Assembly: GCA_947447465.1 (NCBI GenBank)
Contig: CANFKE010000037.1
Location: forward strand, 1 to 41,311
Origin: Chitinophagaceae bacterium
Lineage (GTDB): Bacteria > Bacteroidota > Bacteroidia > Chitinophagales > Chitinophagaceae
DNA: 41,311 nucleotides
Direction of reading: 5' to 3'
Part shown: one piece after another, positions 8,769 through 17,668 of the stretch
Numbering within the stretch: the stretch's first letter is position 1
How the letters are laid out: each line of letters begins with the position of its first letter
Program-made: the position numbers and the translations under genes
Notes under the pieces: model-generated
The model's database searches: none
What the model saw: only the letters and a program-made list of their open reading frames with translations
Told to the model about the DNA's origin: nothing

Positions 8769-10022
8769 ATGAGTGTAGTCATACAAGCAGAGCACATTTC
8801 TAAACTGTACAGACTTGGTCAGGTGGGTACAGGTACATTGAGTCATGATTTGAACAGGTGGTTTGCAAAAATTGCAGGTAAAGAAGATCCGTTTGCAAAA
8901 ATTGGCTCTATTAATGACCGTTCTGTAAAAACTACCGACGAATATGCATGGGCTTTACGTGATATTAATTTCCAGGTAAATCAGGGTGACGTAGTTGGTG
9001 TAATAGGTAGCAATGGAGCAGGTAAGTCAACTTTATTAAAACTATTATCACGAGTTACAACCCCTACTGAAGGAAAAATTAAGATTCGTGGCAGAATTGC
9101 ATCCCTTTTAGAAGTAGGAACAGGATTTCATCCGGAGCTTACAGGAAGAGAGAATGTTTACATGAATGGGGCAATATTGGGAATGACAAAACAAGAGATC
9201 AAAAGAAAGTTTGATGATATTGTGGAGTTTGCAGGAATTGCCAAGTATATTGATACACCGGTAAAGAGATATTCTTCTGGGATGTACGTGCGATTGGCGT
9301 TTGCTGTTGCAGCATATCTGGAATCTGAAATACTAATTCTGGATGAGGTATTAGCAGTTGGGGATGCCGAATTTCAAAAAAAATGCCTTGGTAAAATGGG
9401 TGATGTCGCTCATAACGAGGGTAGGACTGTGTTGTTTGTTAGCCATAATTTATATGCTGTATCTGAAATTTGCAACACTGGATTGTTGTTGGTAAACGGA
9501 CAGGTATCTTATTCAGGACCAATAAAGAACACGATAGATAGGTATCTTAAGGCAGACAATCATTCGGGAGAAATCGTAAAGACCCACAAAAAAGGAATTT
9601 TGTGGAATGGGATTTTGAACAGGGTTGATATGGAAGATCTGAAGCCTAATGAAGATATTTTGTTCAAATTGAGTTTTACCTCCCAAAATCTTGATCTGCA
9701 AAATGTGATGATCGATTTCAATCTTCATAATGAGAATAATATCAATGTCACACATTCAAGATCTAAGTGGATCGACAATAAATTTGCAGTAAAACCGAAT
9801 ACCGATTTTGAAGTTACCTATACACTCAACTCCCCCAAATTAGCCCCGGGACGTTACTTCCTCACTGTTTGGATATATCATGGAGAAAATGTTTTACTTC
9901 ATATAGACAATATTGCCGCGTGTACTATTAACGCCAATAATTATTTTGGTTCATCTTTGTTTTTGGATGAGGTTCAATCTTGTGTAGTTCCATCATTTAC
10001 TATTAGCAAAGTAGATTGCTGA
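8769..10022 (+). CDS. wzt: ABC exporter ATPase with C-terminal glycan-binding domain (Wzt type)
   Basis: A 417-residue protein. The ATPase domain (about 1-250) has Walker A GSNGAGKST, signature YSSGMYVRLAFA and Walker B LILDEVLAVGD, the typical form for polysaccharide exporters. An insert of about 35 residues between the first strand and the Walker A region is common in Bacteroidota Wzt. The C-terminal 150 residues (about 270-417) are beta-rich and match the layout of the Wzt_C domain, which in characterised systems recognises the modified end of the finished chain. If so, export may depend on a terminal modification, although no obvious capping enzyme is in the window. Paired with the permease upstream. 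Confidence 0.9.
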   Translation: MSVVIQAEHISKLYRLGQVGTGTLSHDLNRWFAKIAGKEDPFAKIGSINDRSVKTTDEYAWALRDINFQVNQGDVVGVIGSNGAGKSTLLKLLSRVTTPTEGKIKIRGRIASLLEVGTGFHPELTGRENVYMNGAILGMTKQEIKRKFDDIVEFAGIAKYIDTPVKRYSSGMYVRLAFAVAAYLESEILILDEVLAVGDAEFQKKCLGKMGDVAHNEGRTVLFVSHNLYAVSEICNTGLLLVNGQVSYSGPIKNTIDRYLKADNHSGEIVKTHKKGILWNGILNRVDMEDLKPNEDILFKLSFTSQNLDLQNVMIDFNLHNENNINVTHSRSKWIDNKFAVKPNTDFEVTYTLNSPKLAPGRYFLTVWIYHGENVLLHIDNIAACTINANNYFGSSLFLDEVQSCVVPSFTISKVDC

Positions 10023-10040
10023 GATATTTAAATCGAATTG

Positions 10041-10988
10041 ATGTATAAGCAACCTGGCATAAGTATTATTATTCCTTCATATAATTCATCCGGTTATTTG
10101 GAAGAAACTGTTCGTACTTTGTATGAGCAAACAAATAAGAACATAGAAGTCATAATAATAGATGATGGAAGTACGGATAACTCTGTAGAAGTTGCAGAAA
10201 TGTTACTTGCCAAATTTTCATTAGCCGGGTCTGTTATCAGACGTCCGGATACTGAGCCCAAAGGTGTTGCCAGCTGCAGAAATATTGGAGTGAAAAAAGC
10301 TTCACATGATTGGGTGTCATTTTTAGATAGTGATGATCTTTTTGTTGCAGACACTATTCAAAAAACTATTGACAATATTGTAGAATACGGGCATGAATCC
10401 GGTGCGTTCTTTCATGGTGTCAGAGAGTTTGATGATGAAACAAATGACACCATAACATTGAAAATACTTGAATTTGAACAGCGACCAACTGACATTTTCA
10501 ATAAACTTATCAATAGAAATTTTATCACTACTTCTTCTGTGACATTGAGAAAGAGCCTGATCGAAGAAATAGGATATTTTGATATCACGTTGCACGGTGT
10601 TGAAGATTATATGTTGTGGTTAAGAGTAAGTAAAAGAACTAAGTGGGTATATTGTAAAGAGGTATTGACAGAATACAGAGTTCGAAGATCATCATTGATG
10701 GGTGGACGCCGTTTTCAGTATTATTTAGAACAAAATGCCAAACTTATTGCTTCAATCAGGGGTACCGGCGAATTCACTGATTTTGACATTACGTCAATTA
10801 TTAATTACCTCGATGCTACCACTAAATACTATGCAATGGTATCTATCGACAGATGGGGGTGGAGTGATTTTATTAATGGTATCTTATTTCTTAAGAGAAC
10901 CGGTAAGAAAGCATTAGCTGCAGAGTTGTTAAAACATCACGTTCGTAACAATGTCTTACGAAAAATAAGCAGGATAATAAAAAAATAA
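10041..10988 (+). CDS. Family 2 glycosyltransferase (first)
   Basis: A 315-residue GT-A fold enzyme. The nucleotide-binding start is ISIIIPSYNSSGYL, with DDGSTD at residues 41-46 and the metal-binding LDSDD near residue 96. The acceptor-side motif GVEDYMLWLR corresponds to the ED/xxW region of GT2 enzymes. The ATG at 10041 is used instead of the TTG at 10038. It sits 18 bp after wzt and 11 bp before the next transferase, so it is part of the export operon. It would add one sugar from a nucleotide donor to the lipid-linked glycan on the cytoplasmic face. Donor and linkage cannot be predicted. Confidence 0.88.
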   Translation: MYKQPGISIIIPSYNSSGYLEETVRTLYEQTNKNIEVIIIDDGSTDNSVEVAEMLLAKFSLAGSVIRRPDTEPKGVASCRNIGVKKASHDWVSFLDSDDLFVADTIQKTIDNIVEYGHESGAFFHGVREFDDETNDTITLKILEFEQRPTDIFNKLINRNFITTSSVTLRKSLIEEIGYFDITLHGVEDYMLWLRVSKRTKWVYCKEVLTEYRVRRSSLMGGRRFQYYLEQNAKLIASIRGTGEFTDFDITSIINYLDATTKYYAMVSIDRWGWSDFINGILFLKRTGKKALAAELLKHHVRNNVLRKISRIIKK

Positions 10989-10999
10989 ATAGATAATTG

Positions 11000-12232
11000 A
11001 TGCGTATCTGGGCTTTTCCCTCCTTCTATCCATACGACTACCCAGGAATGAGGTGGGCGGGTACTTTTGCTCATAGACAGTACAAGGGTTTAATCAATAA
11101 TGGTGCTGAACTTAATGTGATATTACCTGTACTTTGGTCTCCTCCGTTTCCGTTCTCTGAAATGTTTGCCGACTGGAAAAAAAATCGGAAGTTGAATTTT
11201 CCGGAAAAGCGAGTTTATGATGGTATTACAATATATCATCCGAGAATTGCTAACATGAGGCCTAATAGGTTTGTAAAAAAGTCATATACAGAGCGATATA
11301 TTGATGCTGTAGCAAATTTTTTTAAAGACAACAATATAGTTTTAGACCCTGAGCATGACATTTTCTATGGGCAGTGGTTGCTTGACTGTGTGCATATGTT
11401 ACAAGCTGCACGAAAGCTTGGTGTAAAATGTGCTGTATTGGGTATCGGAGATGATGTGATAACCTGGCCGGGTAGCAGTGCCAAGGCAATGGAAGAATTT
11501 AAGTACGTGGTTGCCAATGCGGATCTGGTATTGACCAACGCCGATTATCTTGGTAAAGACATACAGAAATCATCGGGCATGCAGGTGCCATATGTAGTTA
11601 ATTATTTTGGCATTGACTATGATAAATTTAGGCCGGTAGACGAAGCTGAAAAGCTTAAATTGAGAGTGAGGTATAATATCCCGGCCAATAAGATAGTTAT
11701 TCTTACAGTAGGGTCTCCCTTGAAAAGAAAGGGTTGGCTTGACTTATTTGATGCATTGGCAGAAATAAAGAAGACGAATACCGATTTTTTATTGGTTGGT
11801 GGTTATGCAGGCCCCAAAGATCTGGATATTCCTGCTGAAGTAGCCGCACGTGGACTTACAGAACAATTTTACGATCAGGGAGAAATAAAACCGGAGCTAT
11901 TAAGCGAATTCTATAATCTAGCCGATATTTTTTGTCTTCCATCACACTGGGAAGGGTTGGCAACCGTCGTTTCGGAAGGTATGGCATCAGGTTTGCCTGT
12001 TGTAACAAGTGATGTATGCGGACAGCCTGAGATAGTAAAGCATAATGAAACAGGCATACTTGTCTCAGCAAAAGATAAAGTGGGTCTTGCTAATGAATTA
12101 TTGTCATTAATAGAAAATAAAGAGAAGCGACTACAATTGGGAGCAGCAGCCAGGAGATTCATTGTTGATACCTGGGGCAATGATGATGAGAACTCCAAAA
12201 AATTATTAGGTATCCTAAAGAGTATCTTATAG
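11000..12232 (+). CDS. Family 4 glycosyltransferase (first)
   Basis: A 410-residue GT-B fold enzyme. The C-terminal donor-binding half contains VGSPLKRKGWLDLFDAL and the E-x7-E element in EGLATVVSEGMASGLPVV (near residue 317), the hallmark of retaining GT4 enzymes. The N-terminus begins RIWAFPSFYPYDYPGMRWAG. The ATG at 11000 is preferred over the TTG three bases earlier. It follows the GT2 gene by 11 bp. Its stop overlaps the stop of the convergent epimerase gene, and a terminator hairpin is formed by this overlap, so it is probably the last gene of the wza-to-GT transcript. Confidence 0.88.
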   Translation: MRIWAFPSFYPYDYPGMRWAGTFAHRQYKGLINNGAELNVILPVLWSPPFPFSEMFADWKKNRKLNFPEKRVYDGITIYHPRIANMRPNRFVKKSYTERYIDAVANFFKDNNIVLDPEHDIFYGQWLLDCVHMLQAARKLGVKCAVLGIGDDVITWPGSSAKAMEEFKYVVANADLVLTNADYLGKDIQKSSGMQVPYVVNYFGIDYDKFRPVDEAEKLKLRVRYNIPANKIVILTVGSPLKRKGWLDLFDALAEIKKTNTDFLLVGGYAGPKDLDIPAEVAARGLTEQFYDQGEIKPELLSEFYNLADIFCLPSHWEGLATVVSEGMASGLPVVTSDVCGQPEIVKHNETGILVSAKDKVGLANELLSLIENKEKRLQLGAAARRFIVDTWGNDDENSKKLLGILKSIL

Positions 12233-12245
12233 GATATTCTTTTTT
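12218..12245 (+). terminator. Terminator hairpin with both genes' stop codons in the loop
   Basis: Left arm AAGAGTATC (12218-12226), loop TTATAG (12227-12232), right arm GATATTCTT (12233-12241), then TTTT. Nine pairs including one G-T. The loop contains the TAG stop of the rightward glycosyltransferase and the reversed TAA stop of the leftward epimerase. The T-run favours termination of the rightward transcript. Confidence 0.6.
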
Positions 12246-13153
12246 ATGTGCTCGTAGGTCCTTTTGATCCCTTCAGCGATACTGGTGAATTCAAATCCCG
12301 GATTATTAGCTAATAGCTTACGATTACTTAAGAAAATAGCAGAATTATCGCTTTGTCGGGTTGCGGTATATTCTATTTCGAATGAGTCTATCACAACATT
12401 TTTGATAGTAGTAACTAGTTCATTGATACTCATCGTATCATTTGAAGAAGCATTAAAAATGTTGGATACTTGAGTATTGGCACTTACTGAATGACCCATT
12501 AGTGTTACAAGGTCTTGTACGTAAATGTAATTGCGTATGTTCTCCCCATTACCAAATATTTGGATCTTATGTTCTGTGATTATTTTTTCCAGAAAGGTAT
12601 TGATGATGCCCAGCCCTTTGGAAACATTCTGTCCTTCTCCATAAACGTTAGATACTCTGTAGATATCATATTTAAGATTACTTCTGATATCGAAATAATT
12701 TAAATAATACTCCATGGTCAATTTAGTAATGCCATAAGGAGAGAATGGATTTTTAACTGCATCCTCATCTACCTGTAAATGTGAAGAGCCGTAGATTGTA
12801 CCTGCGCTGGAGACGAAAATGATCTTCTTAATGTCTAATTGCGATACCGTTTCCAAAAAAATGATAAATGGTAATAAATTGTTGGTGATCTCCAGTTTGG
12901 GATTATTCCAGCTGGTAGCAGGAATGGTTTCTGATGCGAGAAAGTAGATGAAATCTATGTCCTTGAAATCTTCAATGATCTGATTTGTATTTGAAAGATC
13001 TATCTTTTTGTAAGGTAATGTAGTATTCGCGATCGCTTTTTCGCTTCTGCCAAAAAGTGTTATTGCATTATCATTAGATTCCTGAAGTTTTTTGGCAAGA
13101 TTGGAGCCGATGAAACCATTTGCACCGATAATGGCGATCTTATTTATATTCAT
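12227..13153 (-). CDS. NAD-dependent nucleotide-sugar epimerase/dehydratase (extended SDR)
   Basis: A 308-residue extended short-chain dehydrogenase. The NAD-binding glycine motif is GANGFIGS (residues 10-17), the catalytic serine region is VSSAGTIYG (about 114-122), and the Y-x3-K pair is YGITK (Y140, K144). The family includes UDP-glucose and UDP-GlcNAc 4-epimerases and 4,6-dehydratases; the sequence is WcaG/GalE-like, with no feature that fixes the reaction. It is the only gene of the polysaccharide locus on the minus strand, tail to tail with a glycosyltransferase. C4 epimerisation of the product of the dehydrogenase at 3284 would be a reasonable role, but that is inference. Confidence 0.82.
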   Translation of the reverse strand: MNINKIAIIGANGFIGSNLAKKLQESNDNAITLFGRSEKAIANTTLPYKKIDLSNTNQIIEDFKDIDFIYFLASETIPATSWNNPKLEITNNLLPFIIFLETVSQLDIKKIIFVSSAGTIYGSSHLQVDEDAVKNPFSPYGITKLTMEYYLNYFDIRSNLKYDIYRVSNVYGEGQNVSKGLGIINTFLEKIITEHKIQIFGNGENIRNYIYVQDLVTLMGHSVSANTQVSNIFNASSNDTMSINELVTTIKNVVIDSFEIEYTATRQSDNSAIFLSNRKLLANNPGFEFTSIAEGIKRTYEHIKKNIL

Positions 13154-13211
13154 TTTTATAGTACACTTATATACTCAATGATAATAAAGCATCAATGGCT
13201 ATGTGTTGTTG

Positions 13212-13219
13212 CAAATCTA
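13212..13219 (-). promoter_or_regulatory. Candidate -7 box TAGATTTG for the epimerase gene
   Basis: Exact TAnnTTTG match on the minus strand, about 60 bp upstream of the epimerase ATG. T-runs lie upstream but not at ideal -33 spacing. The surrounding 250-bp gap (13154-13403) is AT-rich, shows no coding potential, and appears to carry only divergent promoters. Confidence 0.4.
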
Positions 13220-13364
13220 CTAAAAACGAGAATAAAAGGAGTAAAATGCTACTTTACTAAATTGTTTATCAGAGACATGTAGATAGTATAATAGGTGAGA
13301 TAATGACTTTGAAGGCTAAAACAATAAAATAATGTAATGGAAATAATTGCTGATATAGTTTGAG

Positions 13365-13372
13365 TATCTTTG
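13365..13372 (+). promoter_or_regulatory. Candidate -7 box TATCTTTG for the second GT2 gene
   Basis: Exact TAnnTTTG match 31 bp upstream of the ATG at 13404. No clear -33 element. It implies that the GT2-asnB-GT4 group is transcribed separately from the export genes. Confidence 0.45.
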
Positions 13373-13403
13373 TCAATGACTGAAATATATTCATTTCCGA
13401 CTT

Positions 13404-14372
13404 ATGCAATGTAGTGTAATTATACCCGTTTACAATAGGGCTGATCTTATTAAATTTACACTTAATTCATTAGATGCTGGTTTTCATTCCGGTGTAAACT
13501 TAGAAATAATTGTGGTGGACGATGGTTCTACCGACAATGTGATTGAAGTTGTGAAAACACAATACCCTCATGTTATAGTAATGGCAAACAAGGGTAAGGG
13601 TGCTTCAAGTGCCAGAAATGAGGGATTGGCTGTTGCAACAGGTAAGTATGTGGTATATTTAGATTCGGATGACCTGATCGGCCCCGAATTTCTAAAAGCT
13701 AAAATTGATTTTTTACAACAAAACGATGAAGTAGGTGCTGTTTACGGAAAATATGAATACTTTGATTCGGAAGGTGATTTTGTTGAGAAAGATATTATAT
13801 TTAAACATAAGTATCCTGTTATTAAGTCGCTGAATGCCACTGCCGAACATATTACTAACTATTTTGGGGGGAACTATATTCCACAGAATGCTATTGTTTG
13901 GAAGAGAGAGGTGCTTGTTGATTTAGGGGGGCATGACAGCAAATTATTAGTGAATCAAGATGTTGAACTTGTAATCAGAGCATTGTTAAACGGCACAAAA
14001 ATAATGGGTATCGATGACGATACTCATGCTTATATAAGGCATCATTCTTCAGATGTTAGGGTAGGATTGGTGGCAAACTCGATACCTAAATTGCAGAACA
14101 TACTTGACTTACGAAGGAGGCTATTCAGTGAATTTGTGAAATCTGAGTATTGTAATGATAGGTCGCTTAAATCACTGAGTACCTATCTGTTTAATTTTTG
14201 GCGCAGCACACGGCATTTCGATAAGGAATTGGCAAATAGTTTCTTAAGTTTATCCAAGGAGATCTATTGGCCAATAAAAATTAAAGGTAATTTGTTCTTC
14301 AGAACATTAGGTAGCTTACTGGGACCGGTAAATGCGGTAGAGATAAAATATTTTTTATTAAAAAGAGATTAG
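13404..14372 (+). CDS. Family 2 glycosyltransferase (second)
   Basis: A 322-residue GT-A enzyme. It begins MQCSVIIPVYNRADLIKFTL, with DDGSTDN at about residues 39-45 and the DSDD metal-binding motif near residue 87 (VVYLDSDDLIG). It is the first gene of a second rightward group within the locus, with its own promoter box, and the amidotransferase gene starts 4 bp after its stop. The C-terminal 100 residues are basic and amphipathic, which suggests membrane association. Donor sugar unknown. It shares family features, but no obvious close identity, with the GT2 at 10041. Confidence 0.87.
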   Translation: MQCSVIIPVYNRADLIKFTLNSLDAGFHSGVNLEIIVVDDGSTDNVIEVVKTQYPHVIVMANKGKGASSARNEGLAVATGKYVVYLDSDDLIGPEFLKAKIDFLQQNDEVGAVYGKYEYFDSEGDFVEKDIIFKHKYPVIKSLNATAEHITNYFGGNYIPQNAIVWKREVLVDLGGHDSKLLVNQDVELVIRALLNGTKIMGIDDDTHAYIRHHSSDVRVGLVANSIPKLQNILDLRRRLFSEFVKSEYCNDRSLKSLSTYLFNFWRSTRHFDKELANSFLSLSKEIYWPIKIKGNLFFRTLGSLLGPVNAVEIKYFLLKRD

Positions 14373-14376
14373 TATA

Positions 14377-16356
14377 ATGTGCGGTATTCTCACAATAGTT
14401 AACAAGAAAACAGATAATTCATCAGGTAACCTGATAAAGGCATCATCTATCATCAAACACAGAGGGCCTGATGATGAAGGCTTTCTTACGTGGTTGCCGG
14501 GTGAGCGGCCTAAAATATGGGCTGGTGGTGATACTGCCGCATCTACAAATGAATATTGGAAATACGAAACACTTGCTGAAGGGCAACCATATAAAGTAGG
14601 ATTTGGTCATAGACGCTTGTCAATTCTTGATCTTTCGCCGGCAGGGCATCAGCCGATGATCTATGAAAAAGCCGGGCTGACAATTTGCTTTAACGGAGAG
14701 GTGTATAATTACCTTGAAATTAAGGCGGAACTGGAAACAATGGGCCATATGTTCCATACTACCTGCGATACAGAAGTAATACTACATGCATGGGAACAGT
14801 GGGGGGTAAAGTGCCTTGATAGATTCAATGGTATGTTTGCATTTGCGATGCTTGATTATCGCAAAAATGAAATGTATGTGGTGAGAGATCGTTTTGGGGT
14901 TAAGCCATTATATTATTTTGATGGTGCAAATGCATTGTACTTCGCATCAGAAATAAAGCAGATAAGGACTTCTCCAGACTTTAAATTTGAACTGAATGAA
15001 TCAATAGCACGTACGTTCCTTGCAACCGGAGCCGTTGACCAGACTGATGCTACATTCTTTAAAAATGTACACAGTCTTCCTTGCGGTCATTATATAAAAA
15101 TGGATCTTTCGAAGGATGGAAATGCATTTGAAATAATACAATGGTACAAGCTCAATCCAAAGCAGTGGACAGGTAATTTTGATGAAGCAGTTGCGGAATT
15201 CAGAAAATTATTAATAGCTGCGGTAGATCTACGATTGAGGTCTGATGTTACAGTTGGGTCTTGCCTTTCAGGAGGATTGGATTCATCAAGCATTGTTTGT
15301 ATTGCAGCAGATCTGCTAAAAGCTAAGGGCGAATTTGCAGGTCAGGAAACTGTCACTGCAACTTACGATGAAGCAAAATATGACGAGTGGAAGTTTGCTG
15401 AGGAAGTCATTAAAAAAACAAATGCGCATCCCCATAAAACATATCCATCATTCACTCAGTTGAAACAGGAAATTGATGCCTTTATCTGGCATCAGGATGA
15501 GCCAACCGGGAGTACTTCTCAATTTAGCCAGTGGGCTGTGTTTAAAGCTACCAATGAAGCAGGGCTCAAGGTGATGATAGACGGACAGGGGGCTGATGAA
15601 CAACTGGCGGGATATGGAGGTAATGATATACCTTTTTATAGCGGGTTGATTAAAAATGGGCAGATTGGCGCTATTATGGAAGAAGCATCTGCCTTCAAAA
15701 AACAGAATGGAGATTTGCCCAAAGGCTTTCTTATTGCGGCAATACAGCTCTCTATGGGTAAAATGCTTACAACTCTGATGCCTGCTAAACTTAAGGTGAC
15801 AAGAGTGCCGCAAGTAGATTATATTGTTGGCGGTGAAAAAGCTAAGATATATGATGAGCATGCTAAAAGTCTGCACGAAAATCTATTGCGCCAACTTTAT
15901 TCTGAACCATTACCAGCATTACTCAGGTACGAAGATCATAATTCTATGGCTTGGAGTGTAGAGTCAAGAACTCCGTTCCTGGATTATAGATTTGTGGAAT
16001 TTACAATGGGGCTTCCCGCAAGGTTTGTTTACAAGAACGGTATAAGAAAGCACATTCTTCGTGAGGCTATGACTGGTATAATACCAGACGCCATAGCCAA
16101 CAGAAGAGATAAGATGGGTTTTGTTACTCCTGAGGAAACATGGTTGAAAGGCGAAGGGAAGGAGTGGTTTATTGCTGAGATAGATAGCGCTTGTAAAGCT
16201 TTTGGAGGTACAATACTAGATGTTACCAATACTAAGAAGTATGTAACAGAAATGATGGATAGCAAACGTAAGTTTGATTTTATGCCATGGCGGATCGTCT
16301 GCTTTAATCGTTGGTATTCGAGTATTATAAAAGAACAGGCTGAAAATGGGAAATAA
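14377..16356 (+). CDS. asnB: Asparagine synthase-type amidotransferase
   Basis: A 659-residue glutamine-dependent enzyme. Cys2 (MCGILTIV) is the glutaminase nucleophile, and the class II domain (about 1-210) contains GHRRLSILDLSPAGHQPM and VRDRFGVKPLYYF. The synthetase half has the pyrophosphate loop SGGLDSSS (about 298-305), DGQGADEQLAGYGG and SMAWSVESRTPFLDYRF. All elements needed for activity seem intact. It is located between two glycosyltransferases, and members of this family in polysaccharide loci (for example WbpS) are thought to turn uronic acids into uronamides. With the dehydrogenase at 3284 in the same locus, that role is more likely here than asparagine supply, but this is inference. 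Confidence 0.9.
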   Translation: MCGILTIVNKKTDNSSGNLIKASSIIKHRGPDDEGFLTWLPGERPKIWAGGDTAASTNEYWKYETLAEGQPYKVGFGHRRLSILDLSPAGHQPMIYEKAGLTICFNGEVYNYLEIKAELETMGHMFHTTCDTEVILHAWEQWGVKCLDRFNGMFAFAMLDYRKNEMYVVRDRFGVKPLYYFDGANALYFASEIKQIRTSPDFKFELNESIARTFLATGAVDQTDATFFKNVHSLPCGHYIKMDLSKDGNAFEIIQWYKLNPKQWTGNFDEAVAEFRKLLIAAVDLRLRSDVTVGSCLSGGLDSSSIVCIAADLLKAKGEFAGQETVTATYDEAKYDEWKFAEEVIKKTNAHPHKTYPSFTQLKQEIDAFIWHQDEPTGSTSQFSQWAVFKATNEAGLKVMIDGQGADEQLAGYGGNDIPFYSGLIKNGQIGAIMEEASAFKKQNGDLPKGFLIAAIQLSMGKMLTTLMPAKLKVTRVPQVDYIVGGEKAKIYDEHAKSLHENLLRQLYSEPLPALLRYEDHNSMAWSVESRTPFLDYRFVEFTMGLPARFVYKNGIRKHILREAMTGIIPDAIANRRDKMGFVTPEETWLKGEGKEWFIAEIDSACKAFGGTILDVTNTKKYVTEMMDSKRKFDFMPWRIVCFNRWYSSIIKEQAENGK

Positions 16357-17578
16357 TAAGTCCATAGCTTTCCTTTGCCATCCTTATCATAGGGGCGGGG
16401 TAACGAGGTGGATGGCGGATGCCGCTATTGCCTATGCGAATAAAGGCTATTGTGTCTATTTTGTTACTGTAGAGCCAACAATTACATTTTTTTCGGGAGA
16501 GGGAAGGGAAACAATGCTGCAGTTGCTGACGAAGACCAAGAATAGTGTAATAATAGGCAGTATAAAAGTAGGGCGTGAATTTGAATTCGGTACGCCTGAA
16601 TATCGGGAGTATATTTATAAAAAGTCATTGCTGGCAACAGTGCCAACAGGTGTTCCAGTTGTATTATCAGATGACAAGAGTGTTTGGGCTGCGGCAGCTT
16701 CGTTATATGCCACATATCCTATTGTAGGTGTGTTGCATGCTGACGAAAACGGATATTACGATCTTGCCAGAAAATATCATGAGACTACAGATCTGTTGGT
16801 ATCTGTTTCCCAAAGAGTACAACATACAGTACAAGAGCGCTGCCCTGATGTGCATAAAAACAAATTGTTTATTATTCCTTGCGGTATTCACTTGCCGGCT
16901 GTTAATCAAAGAACTACTCAAGAAGATAGCTTACAGCTCATATATGTAGGGCGGGTAAATGATTATCAAAAACGATCTGGTGACCTGCTGAAAATAGCTG
17001 TATCATTACGGGAGAAAAATATTTCGTTCAATCTGAATATTATTGGTGATGGTGCAACTTATAAATCTAACCTTGAAAAGCAATTTACTGATGTAGGACT
17101 GAATGGGTCCGTTACTTTCAGAGGTTGGTTATCTCAGGTAGAGGTTAAAGATTACCTGCAGAAGTCGGATGTAATGATATTACCATCAGACTTTGAGGGT
17201 ATGCCTATTGCGATGATGGAAGCACTTGCATCGGGATGCGGATTTGTAGGTACCAGAGTGAGTGGTATTGAAGATTATGAAAACCATGAGTTAGCTAATA
17301 ATTGTTTCAGAGTTTACGAAGTAGGTGATATTGAAGACGCGGTGAGCAAGATCCAACAGGTTGCAGCAATACCATTAGTTACCAGGCTAATAGCAGCAAG
17401 GCAGCTGGCAGAATCGCAATTCAGTATGGATACTTGCCTGACAAAATATGATACTGCCATAGCAGCTGTAAGAAAGAGGGATTATGTTGATAAAAAAGTA
17501 TCTATTTCTTTGATCGCTGTGTTAAAGTCTAAGATGATAGCGATGGTTAGAACATTGAAAATGAGAAAACGCAAGTAG
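16346..17578 (+). CDS. Family 4 glycosyltransferase (second)
   Basis: A 410-residue GT-B enzyme. It begins MGNNKSIAFLCHPYHRGGVT, where the Gly-rich loop is typical of GT4 N-terminal domains. The C-terminal half has LIYVGRVNDYQKRSGDLL and the E-x7-E motif in EGMPIAMMEALASG (near residue 285). The start overlaps the end of the amidotransferase gene by 11 bp, which suggests translational coupling. The C-terminus is strongly basic (KMRKRK), consistent with contact to the membrane surface. It is the last gene of the polysaccharide locus, and a strong palindromic terminator follows 35 bp downstream. Confidence 0.87.
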   Translation: MGNNKSIAFLCHPYHRGGVTRWMADAAIAYANKGYCVYFVTVEPTITFFSGEGRETMLQLLTKTKNSVIIGSIKVGREFEFGTPEYREYIYKKSLLATVPTGVPVVLSDDKSVWAAAASLYATYPIVGVLHADENGYYDLARKYHETTDLLVSVSQRVQHTVQERCPDVHKNKLFIIPCGIHLPAVNQRTTQEDSLQLIYVGRVNDYQKRSGDLLKIAVSLREKNISFNLNIIGDGATYKSNLEKQFTDVGLNGSVTFRGWLSQVEVKDYLQKSDVMILPSDFEGMPIAMMEALASGCGFVGTRVSGIEDYENHELANNCFRVYEVGDIEDAVSKIQQVAAIPLVTRLIAARQLAESQFSMDTCLTKYDTAIAAVRKRDYVDKKVSISLIAVLKSKMIAMVRTLKMRKRK

Positions 17579-17613
17579 TACTACCATTATTATCTTATAA
17601 AACGAAAGGATCA

Positions 17614-17657
17614 TAGCATAAAAAAACCTCCGATAACTCGGAGGTTTTTTTATGCTA
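17614..17657. terminator. Bidirectional terminator, perfect 20-bp inverted repeat
   Basis: Left arm tagcataaaaaaacctccga (17614-17633), loop TAAC, right arm its exact reverse complement (17638-17657). The CCTCCGA/TCGGAGG core is flanked by A7 and T7 runs, so it works as an intrinsic terminator in either direction. It separates the convergent glycosyltransferase and OmpA-like genes. Confidence 0.93.
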
Positions 17658-17668
17658 GTAAGTATTGA

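Noticed and set aside
13154..13403. The 250-bp gap between epimerase and GT2 as a possible insertion-element scar
   Set aside because: No inverted or direct terminal repeats and no transposase remnant were seen; divergent promoters explain it.
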